In this document: positions 24,751-33,740 of the stretch, one piece after another
How the letters are laid out: every line of letters begins with the position of its first letter
How positions within the stretch are numbered: position 1 is the first letter of the stretch
Source of the DNA: an uncultured Lentisphaeria bacterium
Lineage (GTDB): Bacteria; Verrucomicrobiota; Lentisphaeria; Victivallales; UBA1829
Assembly (NCBI GenBank): GCA_905197955.1
Contig: CAJKAR010000039.1
Location: forward strand, 1-40,265
Direction of reading: 5' to 3'
DNA: 40,265 nucleotides
Notes under the pieces: generated by a model
Told to the model about the DNA's origin: nothing
What the model saw: the letters and a program-made list of their open reading frames with translations, nothing else
The model's database searches: none
Translations under genes and position numbers: made by a program

Positions 24751-25479
24751 ATGAAAAAAACTGAATGGAATTTCACACTGATAGAACTTCTTGTTGTAAT
24801 TGCTATAATAGCAATTCTTATTTCTATTCTGCTCCCGTCGTTAAGCAAGGCTCGTGAATCAGGAAGAAACATTGCTTGTGTCAGTAATTTGAAACAGATT
24901 GGAACGGGCCTTGCCATGTATGCAAATGACTACGAATATTACCCAGCGGCATATCCGGGAACTGGAGAAGCATATTCTCAGAACTACTGGCATTTCAAAG
25001 TGAGACCTTATCTCGGATATAAACAGAATCCGAAAAACTGGACAGAAGCATCACTTTTCCGGAGAGAAGGAGTTCTACTCTGCCCATCCACTGATATTCT
25101 GTACAGTTCCAGCGGATACTCGGACACACTTTCCTATTCCATGAATGCATTCGGATATCTTGTTTCCTATAAAGGTTTTTCTCCTGCGACAGCTGTTGAC
25201 GCATCTGTCGGTCTTTATACACCGTACTACACAAAGTCTTCCAGTAAGAGTAAAGAATATTCACCAAGCCAAATAATTTTTATCAGTGAACTGGGACGTA
25301 ACTGCAGTGACGAAAAAGGATACACACATCCTGCCATCCGAAACTATGATTTCTACATTGGAGGGAACGAAAATTTGTCAGCTTTCCGACATCTGGGGGC
25401 AAAAAATTCACTCCAGTTTGATTTACATGTGGAACGTGCAGTCCTGCCTAGAATCGGATGGTATCTAACTCTGAAATAA
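24751..25479 (+). CDS. Pseudopilin-like protein with prepilin-type N-terminus
   Basis: A 242-residue protein starting MKKTEWN-FTLIELL, with a hydrophobic helix to LLPSLSKARESGRN and then CVSNLKQIGTGLAMYANDYEYYPA. Asn, not Gly, precedes the expected prepilin cut. The C-terminal motif is degenerate: LQFDLHVERA stands where relatives have DGHV. GAGGGCGG lies upstream of the ATG. The gene is more A/T-rich than the glycosidases of cassettes 1 and 2. It is 17 bp from the next glycosidase gene and shares its promoter. Confidence 0.85.
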   Translation: MKKTEWNFTLIELLVVIAIIAILISILLPSLSKARESGRNIACVSNLKQIGTGLAMYANDYEYYPAAYPGTGEAYSQNYWHFKVRPYLGYKQNPKNWTEASLFRREGVLLCPSTDILYSSSGYSDTLSYSMNAFGYLVSYKGFSPATAVDASVGLYTPYYTKSSSKSKEYSPSQIIFISELGRNCSDEKGYTHPAIRNYDFYIGGNENLSAFRHLGAKNSLQFDLHVERAVLPRIGWYLTLK

Positions 25480-25496
25480 ACAATAGGAACCGGAAA

Positions 25497-28451
25497 ATGA
25501 ATTATTGTATTTTGTTTATCGTACTCTTCTGTTCTCTGCTCCACGGAACACTTTCCGCTGCGACATCTGTGGATTTTTCGAAAGATTCACTGATCCATTT
25601 TCCTCTTCTGAACCAGGAAGAAGACCAGATCCGGATTGAAAAATCGAAGATTCCGGGAAAAGAAAAAACGGGAATATCATTTTCCTGGGGAACGAGACAT
25701 TATCATTACACTCAAACAGGGATCTCAAAAAAACCGCTTCCGCAATTCGAGAAATTCCAGAAGCTGGAACTGGCTTTAAATGTATTCATTGAGCCGGGGA
25801 GTTCTGTTTCACAGTTCGGATTGCGCTTCCGAGACTCCCAAGGTGAAATCTTTCAGATCTCAAGCGGGCGACTGCCTGCAGGAACCCATGGAAATCAAAA
25901 AGTACATCTGGTTTTCGATGCGGAAAAAGTACCTCATTCCTGGGGAAAGAAAATCAACCGAAAAATCGACTGGCCGCTGACGCTGTTCAGCATGACAGTC
26001 TCATACCCTCCGCAAAGCGGCAAAGGAAAAATTATATTCGAGTCCATCGAGACATTCCTGCCGGACCGTCTTCTGGAGTCCGTAGAAGTCAAGGTCGATA
26101 CGGGACACCCGCTTCATCTGCTGTTTCCAAGGAAAGCCCCCCCGCAACTTTCATTCCGGAATACCCTGAACCGTTCGATCTCTTTTCTGACGGAATGGAA
26201 TCTTTCAGATTTTTCAGGCAAAAACCTGGCGACCTCCCAGGAAAGGCTAAACCTGTCTCCCGGAAATTCCGCCACCATCTCCATTCCCTGGAAGCAGAGT
26301 CTTGGAATCTTTTACGTCAACTACAAATTGAAGGCAACAGACGGTTCCGGAGAATTTGCTGGCAAATGCTCTTTTGCTTCAATAAATCCTCCCGACAAAA
26401 AAAATACTCGAGAAAACGAATTCCTGTTCGGAGTCTGTTCACATCCGGGACGAATCAATCCGGAAGAACAGGAACTGGAGGCGCTCGCAGCTTCTCTCTG
26501 CGGGGCCAGATATCTGCGTACAGGCATTTCCTGGGAAAGCTTGGAACGAAAAAAAGGAAAACGCGATTATTCCCGTTTTGATCGTGTCGTCGATACATTT
26601 CTGAAACATGGCATCGAAACACAGATTCTGCTGGCATTCACTCCACGCTGGGCGGTTTCCAAGGAAGGAACACCTGTTTATCCGAAAGACCGCAGACTCA
26701 TGTTCCGACTTCCGGATTATGATGCCTATGCCTCTTTTGCTGAAGAAACAGCACGACGCTATCAAGGAAAACTCCGCTTTTTCGAAATCTGGAACGAACC
26801 GGATATCGCATTCGGAAATTTCACAACGGAACAGTACATAAAACTTCTCCGGGCCGGATACGAAGGAATCAAGCGAGGTAATCCTGAAGCCAAAGTTATG
26901 ACTGCCGGATTCACCTATATGCCGCTGAGCGACATTCCCCCAAAACCGGGAATGATGCGCCGAACTCTCGTGGAAGGAAAAGGCTTTTATGATATTCATG
27001 CGTTTCATGGACATGGACCATTCGCTCATTACCGTCCGCAAATTCCTGCCATGCTCGAAATGCGCCGGAAAGAAGGCATTACCGCTCCGTGGTATGCCAA
27101 TGAAACCGCCGATCATTCTCTCCGCGGGGAAGCTCATCAGGCCGTCACCCTGTTTCAAAAACTGATTTTCAGCTGGGCAAACGGCGCCATGGGATATAAC
27201 TGGTATGATTTGCGCAACGATGGATATGACCGCTATGAAAAAGAACATAATTTCGGAATGATAACGCGCGATTTCCAACCGAAAGCTGTCTATCCGGTTT
27301 ACAGTATGCTGACAAATCTGTTTGCCCCGGCACACTTTCGAAAAACACTGAGTCCAGGCGGCGGAATCTATCTTTATCAGTTCGAAACTCCCGATGCGAT
27401 TCTTCTGCCATTATGGCGCGAGGAAGGATCATTTCCTGCCGTGCTGGCCTTGAGAACAGATGCACGGAAAGCGGAAGTGGTTGATCTGATGGGAAACAGA
27501 AAACCGCTTACCATAAATTCGAATTTTCTGCTGGCTGTTCCAGAACAGACCCCTTGCACGCTGCTTCTCCACGGAGCTAAAAATGTAGAGTTTTCCGGTT
27601 TTGTACTAAAATTTTTCCATCCCGGTCTCCAAATTCCGGGAACTCCGGCCTATCTCCCGTTTGTTCTCCGCAATCCGTTTCCTGAGGAGCAAGCTTTCCA
27701 GATCTGGAGTGGAAAGCATCATGCATCCTATTCGCTAAAAGGCGGAACAGCGCAGAATGTACGCCTGCAGACGGATTCTCCTGAATTCCGCTGGAAACTG
27801 GGAAAGATCTTCCAAGGGAAATTTCTGCTTGAATTCACCCGAGCCCGTATGATTTCAGCGAAAGCACATCAAAAGCCGGATTTCGTTCTGGACAGGGAAA
27901 AAAATCGTTTTGAACTGTTCCCCAACAATCCCCTGATGCAGCACATGACTTGGAAAGGACCGAAGGACCTCTCAGCAAAAATCTGGCTTCAAATACGAAA
28001 GGAGTCACTTCTTCTGGATGCGGAAGTCACAGATGACACCCATGTCCAACCTTATTCAAAATCAATGGTCTGGCAAGGAGACAACATTCAAATTGCATTC
28101 TGCTTTCCGAATCAGACGGGAAACTGGGAAATAGGTCTGACCCGCCTTGAGTCCGGGAAAGCAGAAGTCTTTTTCTGGGATACACCCGTAAAAGCCAATC
28201 CCTCCGCTGTAAAACTTTCCACGGAGCGCCGGGAAAATCGGACTCTCTACCATGCGGCATTTCCCTTCTCCCTGCTTGGAATCAAACGAGAAGATCTTGC
28301 CTTGGGGTTTCGTTTCAATCTGCTGGTCAATGACAACGATGGCAATGGACGCAAAGGATGGATGGAAATCGCCCCAGGACTTGGAATAGACAAATCCCCG
28401 GAACGTTTCCCCGTATTGATTTTCCCTGGAACGAATATATCTTACCGCTAA
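25497..28451 (+). CDS. Large secreted glycoside hydrolase, GH39-like clan A
   Basis: A 984-residue protein with a signal peptide (about 1-21). Residues 22-300 are beta-rich and probably substrate-binding. A GH-A barrel spans about 308-640: FGVCSHPGRI, GARYLRTGISWESLE, FFEIWNEPDI with candidate acid/base Glu434, DIHAFHGHGP and WYANETAD with candidate nucleophile Glu536. The C-terminus (about 850-984) resembles a CBM9-like domain (DAEVTDDTH, GDNIQIAFCF), like the tail of the protein at 84. The ATG at 25497 with AGGAACCGG upstream starts the signal peptide. It is the third pseudopilin-linked giant glycosidase. Family assignment beyond clan level is tentative. Confidence 0.8.
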   Translation: MNYCILFIVLFCSLLHGTLSAATSVDFSKDSLIHFPLLNQEEDQIRIEKSKIPGKEKTGISFSWGTRHYHYTQTGISKKPLPQFEKFQKLELALNVFIEPGSSVSQFGLRFRDSQGEIFQISSGRLPAGTHGNQKVHLVFDAEKVPHSWGKKINRKIDWPLTLFSMTVSYPPQSGKGKIIFESIETFLPDRLLESVEVKVDTGHPLHLLFPRKAPPQLSFRNTLNRSISFLTEWNLSDFSGKNLATSQERLNLSPGNSATISIPWKQSLGIFYVNYKLKATDGSGEFAGKCSFASINPPDKKNTRENEFLFGVCSHPGRINPEEQELEALAASLCGARYLRTGISWESLERKKGKRDYSRFDRVVDTFLKHGIETQILLAFTPRWAVSKEGTPVYPKDRRLMFRLPDYDAYASFAEETARRYQGKLRFFEIWNEPDIAFGNFTTEQYIKLLRAGYEGIKRGNPEAKVMTAGFTYMPLSDIPPKPGMMRRTLVEGKGFYDIHAFHGHGPFAHYRPQIPAMLEMRRKEGITAPWYANETADHSLRGEAHQAVTLFQKLIFSWANGAMGYNWYDLRNDGYDRYEKEHNFGMITRDFQPKAVYPVYSMLTNLFAPAHFRKTLSPGGGIYLYQFETPDAILLPLWREEGSFPAVLALRTDARKAEVVDLMGNRKPLTINSNFLLAVPEQTPCTLLLHGAKNVEFSGFVLKFFHPGLQIPGTPAYLPFVLRNPFPEEQAFQIWSGKHHASYSLKGGTAQNVRLQTDSPEFRWKLGKIFQGKFLLEFTRARMISAKAHQKPDFVLDREKNRFELFPNNPLMQHMTWKGPKDLSAKIWLQIRKESLLLDAEVTDDTHVQPYSKSMVWQGDNIQIAFCFPNQTGNWEIGLTRLESGKAEVFFWDTPVKANPSAVKLSTERRENRTLYHAAFPFSLLGIKREDLALGFRFNLLVNDNDGNGRKGWMEIAPGLGIDKSPERFPVLIFPGTNISYR

Positions 28452-28474
28452 AAACAAAACAGACTGGACAGCCG

Positions 28475-30252
28475 ATGAAGCCGATTCAAATTCCTTTCCG
28501 CAATTATATGCTGCCTGATACCAGAGAGGACTCCGCCGCCGCATTCCGAAAACTCTCGGAACACCTAGCACAACTCCCGAATGACACACCCGTCACCATT
28601 TCCTTCGAACCGGGACGATACGATTTTTATGAAGAAGGCGCCTTCGAGCGTGTCTGCTACATTTCCAATCACACCCAAACCCATCGGAAAAAAATCGCCC
28701 TGCTGATCGAAAACCGGCGAAACGTCACCCTCGACGGCTACGGCGCGGAATTTCTGTTTCATGGAACACTCATCCCAGCAGCATTCATTCGCACAGAGCA
28801 ATGCGTTCTGAAAAACTTCTCCATTGATTACGAGTACCCGCAGCTACACCAGCTTGTCATCCGGGAAGAAGACGAATCCCGGAATGAACTTGTCTGCGAA
28901 ATCTTCCCACGGGAAGACTATCGCATCGAAGAGGGAAACAAACTTTATTTTCTTCACGAAAACAATCCGGATTATCTCATGGAGAGCGTGATGCCGTTTG
29001 AAGAAAACGGCAGGCTCTGCTGGAACAAGGCGGATCTTCCATTCCAACCGGAAAAAATCAGTGAAATCTCTCCCGGGAAACTGCGCCTTGCCGGATGGAA
29101 TCCGAGACTCAAAACAGGCTGCCGGATGGTACTCCGCCCCGTCGGTCGCCCCGCACCCGGAATCTTTCTTTATCATGCGGACCGGACCAGAATCGAGCAG
29201 GTCGCGGTTCATTACGCGTTCGGTATGGGCCTTCTTGCTCAGATGACGGAAGATATCACGCTCAACGGGTTCTCCGTCCGACGGCGCGGAGAAAATGATC
29301 CCCGACTCTTCACCACGCAGGCCGACGCCACTCACTTCTCCGGCTGCAAAGGACGGATCGTTTCCGAAAACGGTCTTTACGAAGGCATGGCGGATGACGC
29401 CATCAACATTCACGGGACCTATCTCCGTGTTCTGAAACAGAAGAACAGCCGGACCATCCGCGCCGCCTATATGCACAATGAAAGCTGGGGATTCGACTGG
29501 GGAGAACCCGGGGATGAAGTCCGCTTCATCCGCTCGCGCACCATGGAATACGGGAAGGAACACGCGCATATCGCATCCATCCGACCGACGCTGAAACCGA
29601 AGTCGGCGCCAGAGAATTCGAAATCGTTTTCGACCGCGATATTCCCGCCCTCATCCCGCAGGAACCGTATGGAATCGAAAATCTCTCCTGGACTCCCGAA
29701 GTGGAATTCCGAAACAATATCGTCCGCAACAACCGGGCGCGCGGAGCATTGTTCAGCACGCCGAAACGTGTCATCTGTGAAAACAACTTCTTCGATCATA
29801 CCCACGGCTCCGCAATTCTGCTCTGCGGCGACTGCAACGGCTGGTTCGAAACCGGCGCCTGTCAGGAGATCATCATCCGGAACAACCGGTTTCTAAACGC
29901 TCTCACCGCCATGTACCAGTTTACTGAAGCGGTCATTTCCATTGATCCGGAAATTCCGGACCTGAACGGACAGAAACAGTTCTTCCATTCGAACATTACC
30001 ATTACGGGAAATGTCTTCGAGATCTTTGATGCGCAGGTTCTTTACGCAAAATCAACGGAACATCTGACATTCTCGGACAATACCATCCGCCGTAATCACG
30101 ATTTTCCGCCATTCCATCGGAACCGGTATCTTTTCCTGCTGGAAAAAACCGCGGATGTCCGCATTGTGAACAATCATTTTGATCTTCCGTTTGTTCCTGA
30201 AAAAGACATCTGCATCCGGAACGGCAGCCCCGAAGCTGTCACTGTAAGCTGA
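28475..30252 (+). pseudogene. GH110-like alpha-galactosidase gene with a -1 frameshift
   Basis: Two frames together encode one beta-helix protein of about 590 residues, the usual GH110 length (exo-acting alpha-1,3-galactosidases). The first part, from the ATG at 28475, carries NVTLDGYGAEFLFHG and GMADDAINIHGTYL. Near 29580 the homology moves to the -1 frame, which continues FEIVFDRDIPALIPQEPYG, SWTPEVEFRNNIVRNNRARGALFST and HTHGSAILLCGDCNGWFETGAC, to the stop at 30252. Restoring one C in the CC at 29581-29582 rejoins the frames. No slippery heptamer is visible, so a mutation or sequencing error is more likely than programmed shifting. The first frame alone would end at 29896 with an unrelated tail. 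It is the last gene of the third cassette, 23 bp after the glycosidase. Confidence 0.85.
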
Positions 30253-30311
30253 AATCTTCCATCCGGATGCGATTACGGAAGTATCACATCCGGAAAGAAT
30301 CTGATTCCTTT

Positions 30312-30695
30312 TCATGCCGATGGCTGTGCACGCTTGTCAAAGACCTCTTTTGCAAGAAAAACAGCATTGACGGCAACCGGAAATCCCGCGTAAACAGCAA
30401 GCTGAATAAACACCTCCAAAATCTCCTCCTTCGAAATGCCGACATTCAATGCCATGTTGATGTGCGATCTCAACTCCTCCTGCGCATATCCCTGTGTCGC
30501 AAGAGAGGAGAGAATCACCAGTTCCCGCTCCCGTTTTCCAAGTCCCGGACGCGAATGCACATCCCCGAACGCAAACTCCTTGATGTACGTGTTCAGATCC
30601 GGAGCAATCTCACAGAGTTTCGAGCCGATCGGACTGCTGTTGTTCATCTCCTGCAGCCGCTTCCATCCTTTCCGATAACGTTCTGATTCTTCCAT
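30312..30695 (-). CDS. Carboxymuconolactone decarboxylase / AhpD-like family protein
   Basis: A 127-residue all-helical protein matching the CMD family in length and pattern: FGDVHSRPGLGKRERELVILSSLATQGYAQEELRSHINMALNVG followed by SKEEILEVFIQLAVYAGFP. The CxxC pair of AhpD peroxidase reductases is absent, so it is closer to the decarboxylase-like members, whose activities are often unknown. It is the last gene of the glycyl radical enzyme operon, six bases after the activase stop. A role in the same pathway is inferred from position. Confidence 0.85.
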   Translation of the reverse strand: MEESERYRKGWKRLQEMNNSSPIGSKLCEIAPDLNTYIKEFAFGDVHSRPGLGKRERELVILSSLATQGYAQEELRSHINMALNVGISKEEILEVFIQLAVYAGFPVAVNAVFLAKEVFDKRAQPSA

Positions 30696-30701
30696 TTGAT
30701 T

Positions 30702-31637
30702 TTATTTCCTTTCCTTTTCTGAATTCTCTTTTGCCGTATTGATCGTTCGGAGTCCGAATCCGGAAAGAATCCGTTCGGCACGCTCCATCATTTCCGCAGA
30801 AGGCGCAGGGACATCCGGCATGGTATCCGTATGCCCGACCGACTCGTATTTCGAATGTGCCAGCGAATGATACGCCAGCATCCGGACCGCCGTAATGTTT
30901 CCAAGTCCGGCAAGAAACTCTCCGGCTCCGGCAAGATCCGAATCACTCATGTTATATTCCGGTACCAGCGGCATCCGGATCTCAATCGGGACACCACATC
31001 CGGAAAGCCGTTTCAGATTTTCCAGAATCCGCTCGTTCGGAGCACCCGTAAACGCCTTGTGTTTTTCAGAATCAATTTCCTTGAAATCGTATAGAAACAG
31101 ATCTGTCAGCGGAAGCATCCGCTCGAATGCACTCCATGGGACATTGCCGCAGGTATCGACCGCACAGTGAACGCCTTCCGTTTTCAGGAGCCGGAACAAT
31201 TCCGCACAGAACTCCGTCTGAAGCAGAGGCTCTCCACCAGAAACGGTCGCACCCCCGTTCGAATACTCGTAAAAAATGCGATCCTCCAGAATTAGACGTG
31301 CGGCCTCCTCCGCGGAAAGACGGCGTCCATACAGAATCAGAGCATCATACAGACAAGCAGAAACACATTTCCCGCAGGCAATGCACTTCGAACGATCAAT
31401 CCGATGCGTCCCGTCCGAAAAAGAATGGCAGCTCTCCGGACAGACCTTTGCACATTCGCCGCACAGCACACATTTGTTTTTCAGAAGCCCAAGTTCGGCC
31501 CCCCTGCGGATACTCTCCGGATTGTGGCACCAGAGACAGGACAGCGGACAGCCTTTCAGAAAAAGAGTCGTCCGAATTCCCGGTCCGTCATGCACGGCAA
31601 ACCGTTTCAAATCAACAATCGCACCTTCCCTGCTCAT
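30702..31637 (-). CDS. Glycyl radical enzyme activating enzyme (radical SAM)
   Basis: A 311-residue activase that uses SAM and an iron-sulfur cluster to place a radical on a glycine of its partner. The radical-SAM motif CPLSCLWC (Cys30, Cys34, Cys37) is followed by an inserted pair of ferredoxin-like 4Fe-4S motifs (Cys56-59-62-66 and Cys85-88-91-95), as in activases of decarboxylase/dehydratase-type enzymes and unlike the short pyruvate formate-lyase activase. NGGATVSGGEPLLQ is the SAM-binding GGE region. The ATG at 31637 overlaps the stop of the glycyl radical enzyme by four bases, with GGAGGG upstream. Confidence 0.93.
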   Translation of the reverse strand: MSREGAIVDLKRFAVHDGPGIRTTLFLKGCPLSCLWCHNPESIRRGAELGLLKNKCVLCGECAKVCPESCHSFSDGTHRIDRSKCIACGKCVSACLYDALILYGRRLSAEEAARLILEDRIFYEYSNGGATVSGGEPLLQTEFCAELFRLLKTEGVHCAVDTCGNVPWSAFERMLPLTDLFLYDFKEIDSEKHKAFTGAPNERILENLKRLSGCGVPIEIRMPLVPEYNMSDSDLAGAGEFLAGLGNITAVRMLAYHSLAHSKYESVGHTDTMPDVPAPSAEMMERAERILSGFGLRTINTAKENSEKERK

Positions 31638-33703
31638 GCGATTCCCTCCGCCTGCGCGATAAAGGTATTCTGCTCCTCGGGCTTCAGATCCGTGAACCGG
31701 ACGTTCCAGCCGCAGACGCGCACCTGAAGATTGGTATACTTTTCCGGGTGCCGCTGTGCATCCCGGAGCGTCTCGGAATCAAAAATATTAAACTGAAGTC
31801 CGCTTCCTCCCCGCGCGATAAAGGACCGGATGATCGCGACCAGAACGGCAATCCCCTCCTCTCCGCGCACCGCACTCGGATGGAGCATCAAATCAAGACA
31901 GGTCCCGCACGGAAACGCAGTGTAATCCAGTTTCAAAACGGAATTCATCAGCGATGTAATCCCGTTCTTATCCATCGGGATGCAGGCATCCATGTTTTTG
32001 GAAACGGGAGTCCCGGCCTTCCGTCCGTCGGGAAGGGCGCCAATCTGTTTGCCGCGCTCCACGACAAGCTGTCCGTAAAGAGAGGCAAAAAGATGGCCGC
32101 CGCGCGCATTCTCCTGACCGTTTACCAGAGGAGACACAAATTCGGCAATTTCACGCCCGATCTGATCGGCGCGCTCATCGTTGTTGCCCCATTTCGGAGC
32201 GCGGTTCCGGGCGGACATCCGAAGCGCCTCCCAGCCGTTCCAGTCGGCGGCAAGCGCTTCGCACAGTTCCGGAAGCGTACAGAGTTTCTGCCGGTAAACA
32301 AGATATTCCACCGCCGCCAGTGAATCCACCGCCTCCGCAAAAAAGCTGATGACACATCCTGTGGAATTGTATTCCACTCCACCCTGAGACACATCACGTC
32401 CCGTTTCCATGCAGCGCTTGAACGATCCGGAAAGAAATGGCGATGGATTCACTTCCGGCCAGAGTTTCTCGCAGCGGCACTGCTGTTGCTGCAAAAGAAG
32501 AACATCCTCTTTCATGGTCTCAAAATACGCTTGTTTGAACGCCTCGAACGAAGAATACTCCTTTCCGCTTCTCAACACCTGAAGCACAATCGCCGGCAGA
32601 TAGACATGAGTCGCTCCGGAAGTGGAGATCTCTTTCCCCAGCACCGCAGGCTCGTAACAGCCGATGGGAATGAAATTTTCCGCATCTTCCCGGGAACGCC
32701 CGTGTTTAACAAGGCCCTGAATCACGATCTTGTCATTTAAGAAAACAATCCCGTTGCGACCGTCTCGAATATTTTTTGCGGCAAGCTCCAGAAAGTCGAG
32801 CGGCGTATCCGCTGTGACCCGTACGGAAAGTTTCGGATCAACTGTATTCATTTCATGATACACTTCCATTCCGAGATACGAAAGCTCATTGATTTCCGGT
32901 CCGAAACAGAAGTTTTTTCCAAAACGCGTTCCCTGCCATTTCGCATAAAAGGCGATCCAGAAATATTTAATCAGCTCCTTTGCCGATTCCCTGGTCAGGC
33001 GTCCGGCCTTGAGATCGCCGCGGTAGAAGTCGATGTAAAGGCGGTCGAACCAGCCCATGGTGCGGACCTCCTCCCCCTCAATCTCCTGAAGATCATGAAA
33101 CAGATACGCCAGCTGGAAAGCCTCCCGGAGAGTCTGCGGCGGACGCTCCGCAAGCGCCAGAAGCGCCTCATTTCCGGAGGCATTTCCCAGACGGCGGCAA
33201 AGTTCAATGGCTCCATCATAAACCATCTCCGCGGCACGGTGCAGAGGCGTGTTTCCCCGCGCGGCACGATCGCGCAATCCGGGGAATCCGAGCTTCAGAA
33301 TCGCCGGCCAGTCGGGGGATGTATGGCTGGTGTCGATCATGTAGCCGATCGAATGATCCATATCGACAACGGACATTTTCTGATTCTGCGGCACGGAATG
33401 GTCGGAAAACTCCTTTTCCCAGACTTCGTCGAGCCACTTCCAGCGCAGCTCCCGGAACAGATTCACGCAGGGATCCACTTTTCCGGCAAAAAAGTTGTCT
33501 GGCTCCGGCGCAATCCGCGCTTTCGTACAGACCAGATGAAGAAGAAATGCCTTGCTCAAAATATGTTTCTCGTGTGGATTTTCTCTGCAATGCGCTTCGA
33601 AAAGCCTTCGGATCCCTTCCTCGTCCAGCCCGCTCTCCGGATCGTAGACAACATGTTCATACTGCTTTTCCAGACGTTTCCTGGCTGAATCAAACGATTC
33701 CAT
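31634..33703 (-). CDS. Glycyl radical enzyme of unknown substrate
   Basis: A 689-residue oxygen-sensitive enzyme of the pyruvate formate-lyase/dehydratase superfamily. The active-site loop IPIGCYEPAV has the thiyl-radical Cys349 followed by Glu351, as in dehydratases and lyases with GC-x-E, and not the double Cys of formate-lyases. The C-terminal glycyl loop is RVCGWNVRF with radical Gly665; most relatives have RV[AS]GY, so Cys664 and Trp666 are unusual. LPDGRKAGTPVS and QFNIFDSETLRDAQ are family-typical. The ATG at 33703 is chosen because GGAAGGAG is six bases upstream. It is flanked by a sugar-esterase-like gene and its own activase. The substrate cannot be read from sequence; a polyol or sugar-derived dehydratase is a guess. 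Confidence 0.93.
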   Translation of the reverse strand: MESFDSARKRLEKQYEHVVYDPESGLDEEGIRRLFEAHCRENPHEKHILSKAFLLHLVCTKARIAPEPDNFFAGKVDPCVNLFRELRWKWLDEVWEKEFSDHSVPQNQKMSVVDMDHSIGYMIDTSHTSPDWPAILKLGFPGLRDRAARGNTPLHRAAEMVYDGAIELCRRLGNASGNEALLALAERPPQTLREAFQLAYLFHDLQEIEGEEVRTMGWFDRLYIDFYRGDLKAGRLTRESAKELIKYFWIAFYAKWQGTRFGKNFCFGPEINELSYLGMEVYHEMNTVDPKLSVRVTADTPLDFLELAAKNIRDGRNGIVFLNDKIVIQGLVKHGRSREDAENFIPIGCYEPAVLGKEISTSGATHVYLPAIVLQVLRSGKEYSSFEAFKQAYFETMKEDVLLLQQQQCRCEKLWPEVNPSPFLSGSFKRCMETGRDVSQGGVEYNSTGCVISFFAEAVDSLAAVEYLVYRQKLCTLPELCEALAADWNGWEALRMSARNRAPKWGNNDERADQIGREIAEFVSPLVNGQENARGGHLFASLYGQLVVERGKQIGALPDGRKAGTPVSKNMDACIPMDKNGITSLMNSVLKLDYTAFPCGTCLDLMLHPSAVRGEEGIAVLVAIIRSFIARGGSGLQFNIFDSETLRDAQRHPEKYTNLQVRVCGWNVRFTDLKPEEQNTFIAQAEGIA

Positions 33704-33740
33704 ATTTTGCTCCTTCCGGGAAAAGAACTCCCATCTCAAT

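Noticed and set aside
29575..29600. Programmed -1 ribosomal frameshift in the GH110 gene
   Set aside because: There is no slippery heptamer (X XXY YYZ) and no obvious stimulatory structure; an ordinary indel or sequencing error is simpler.
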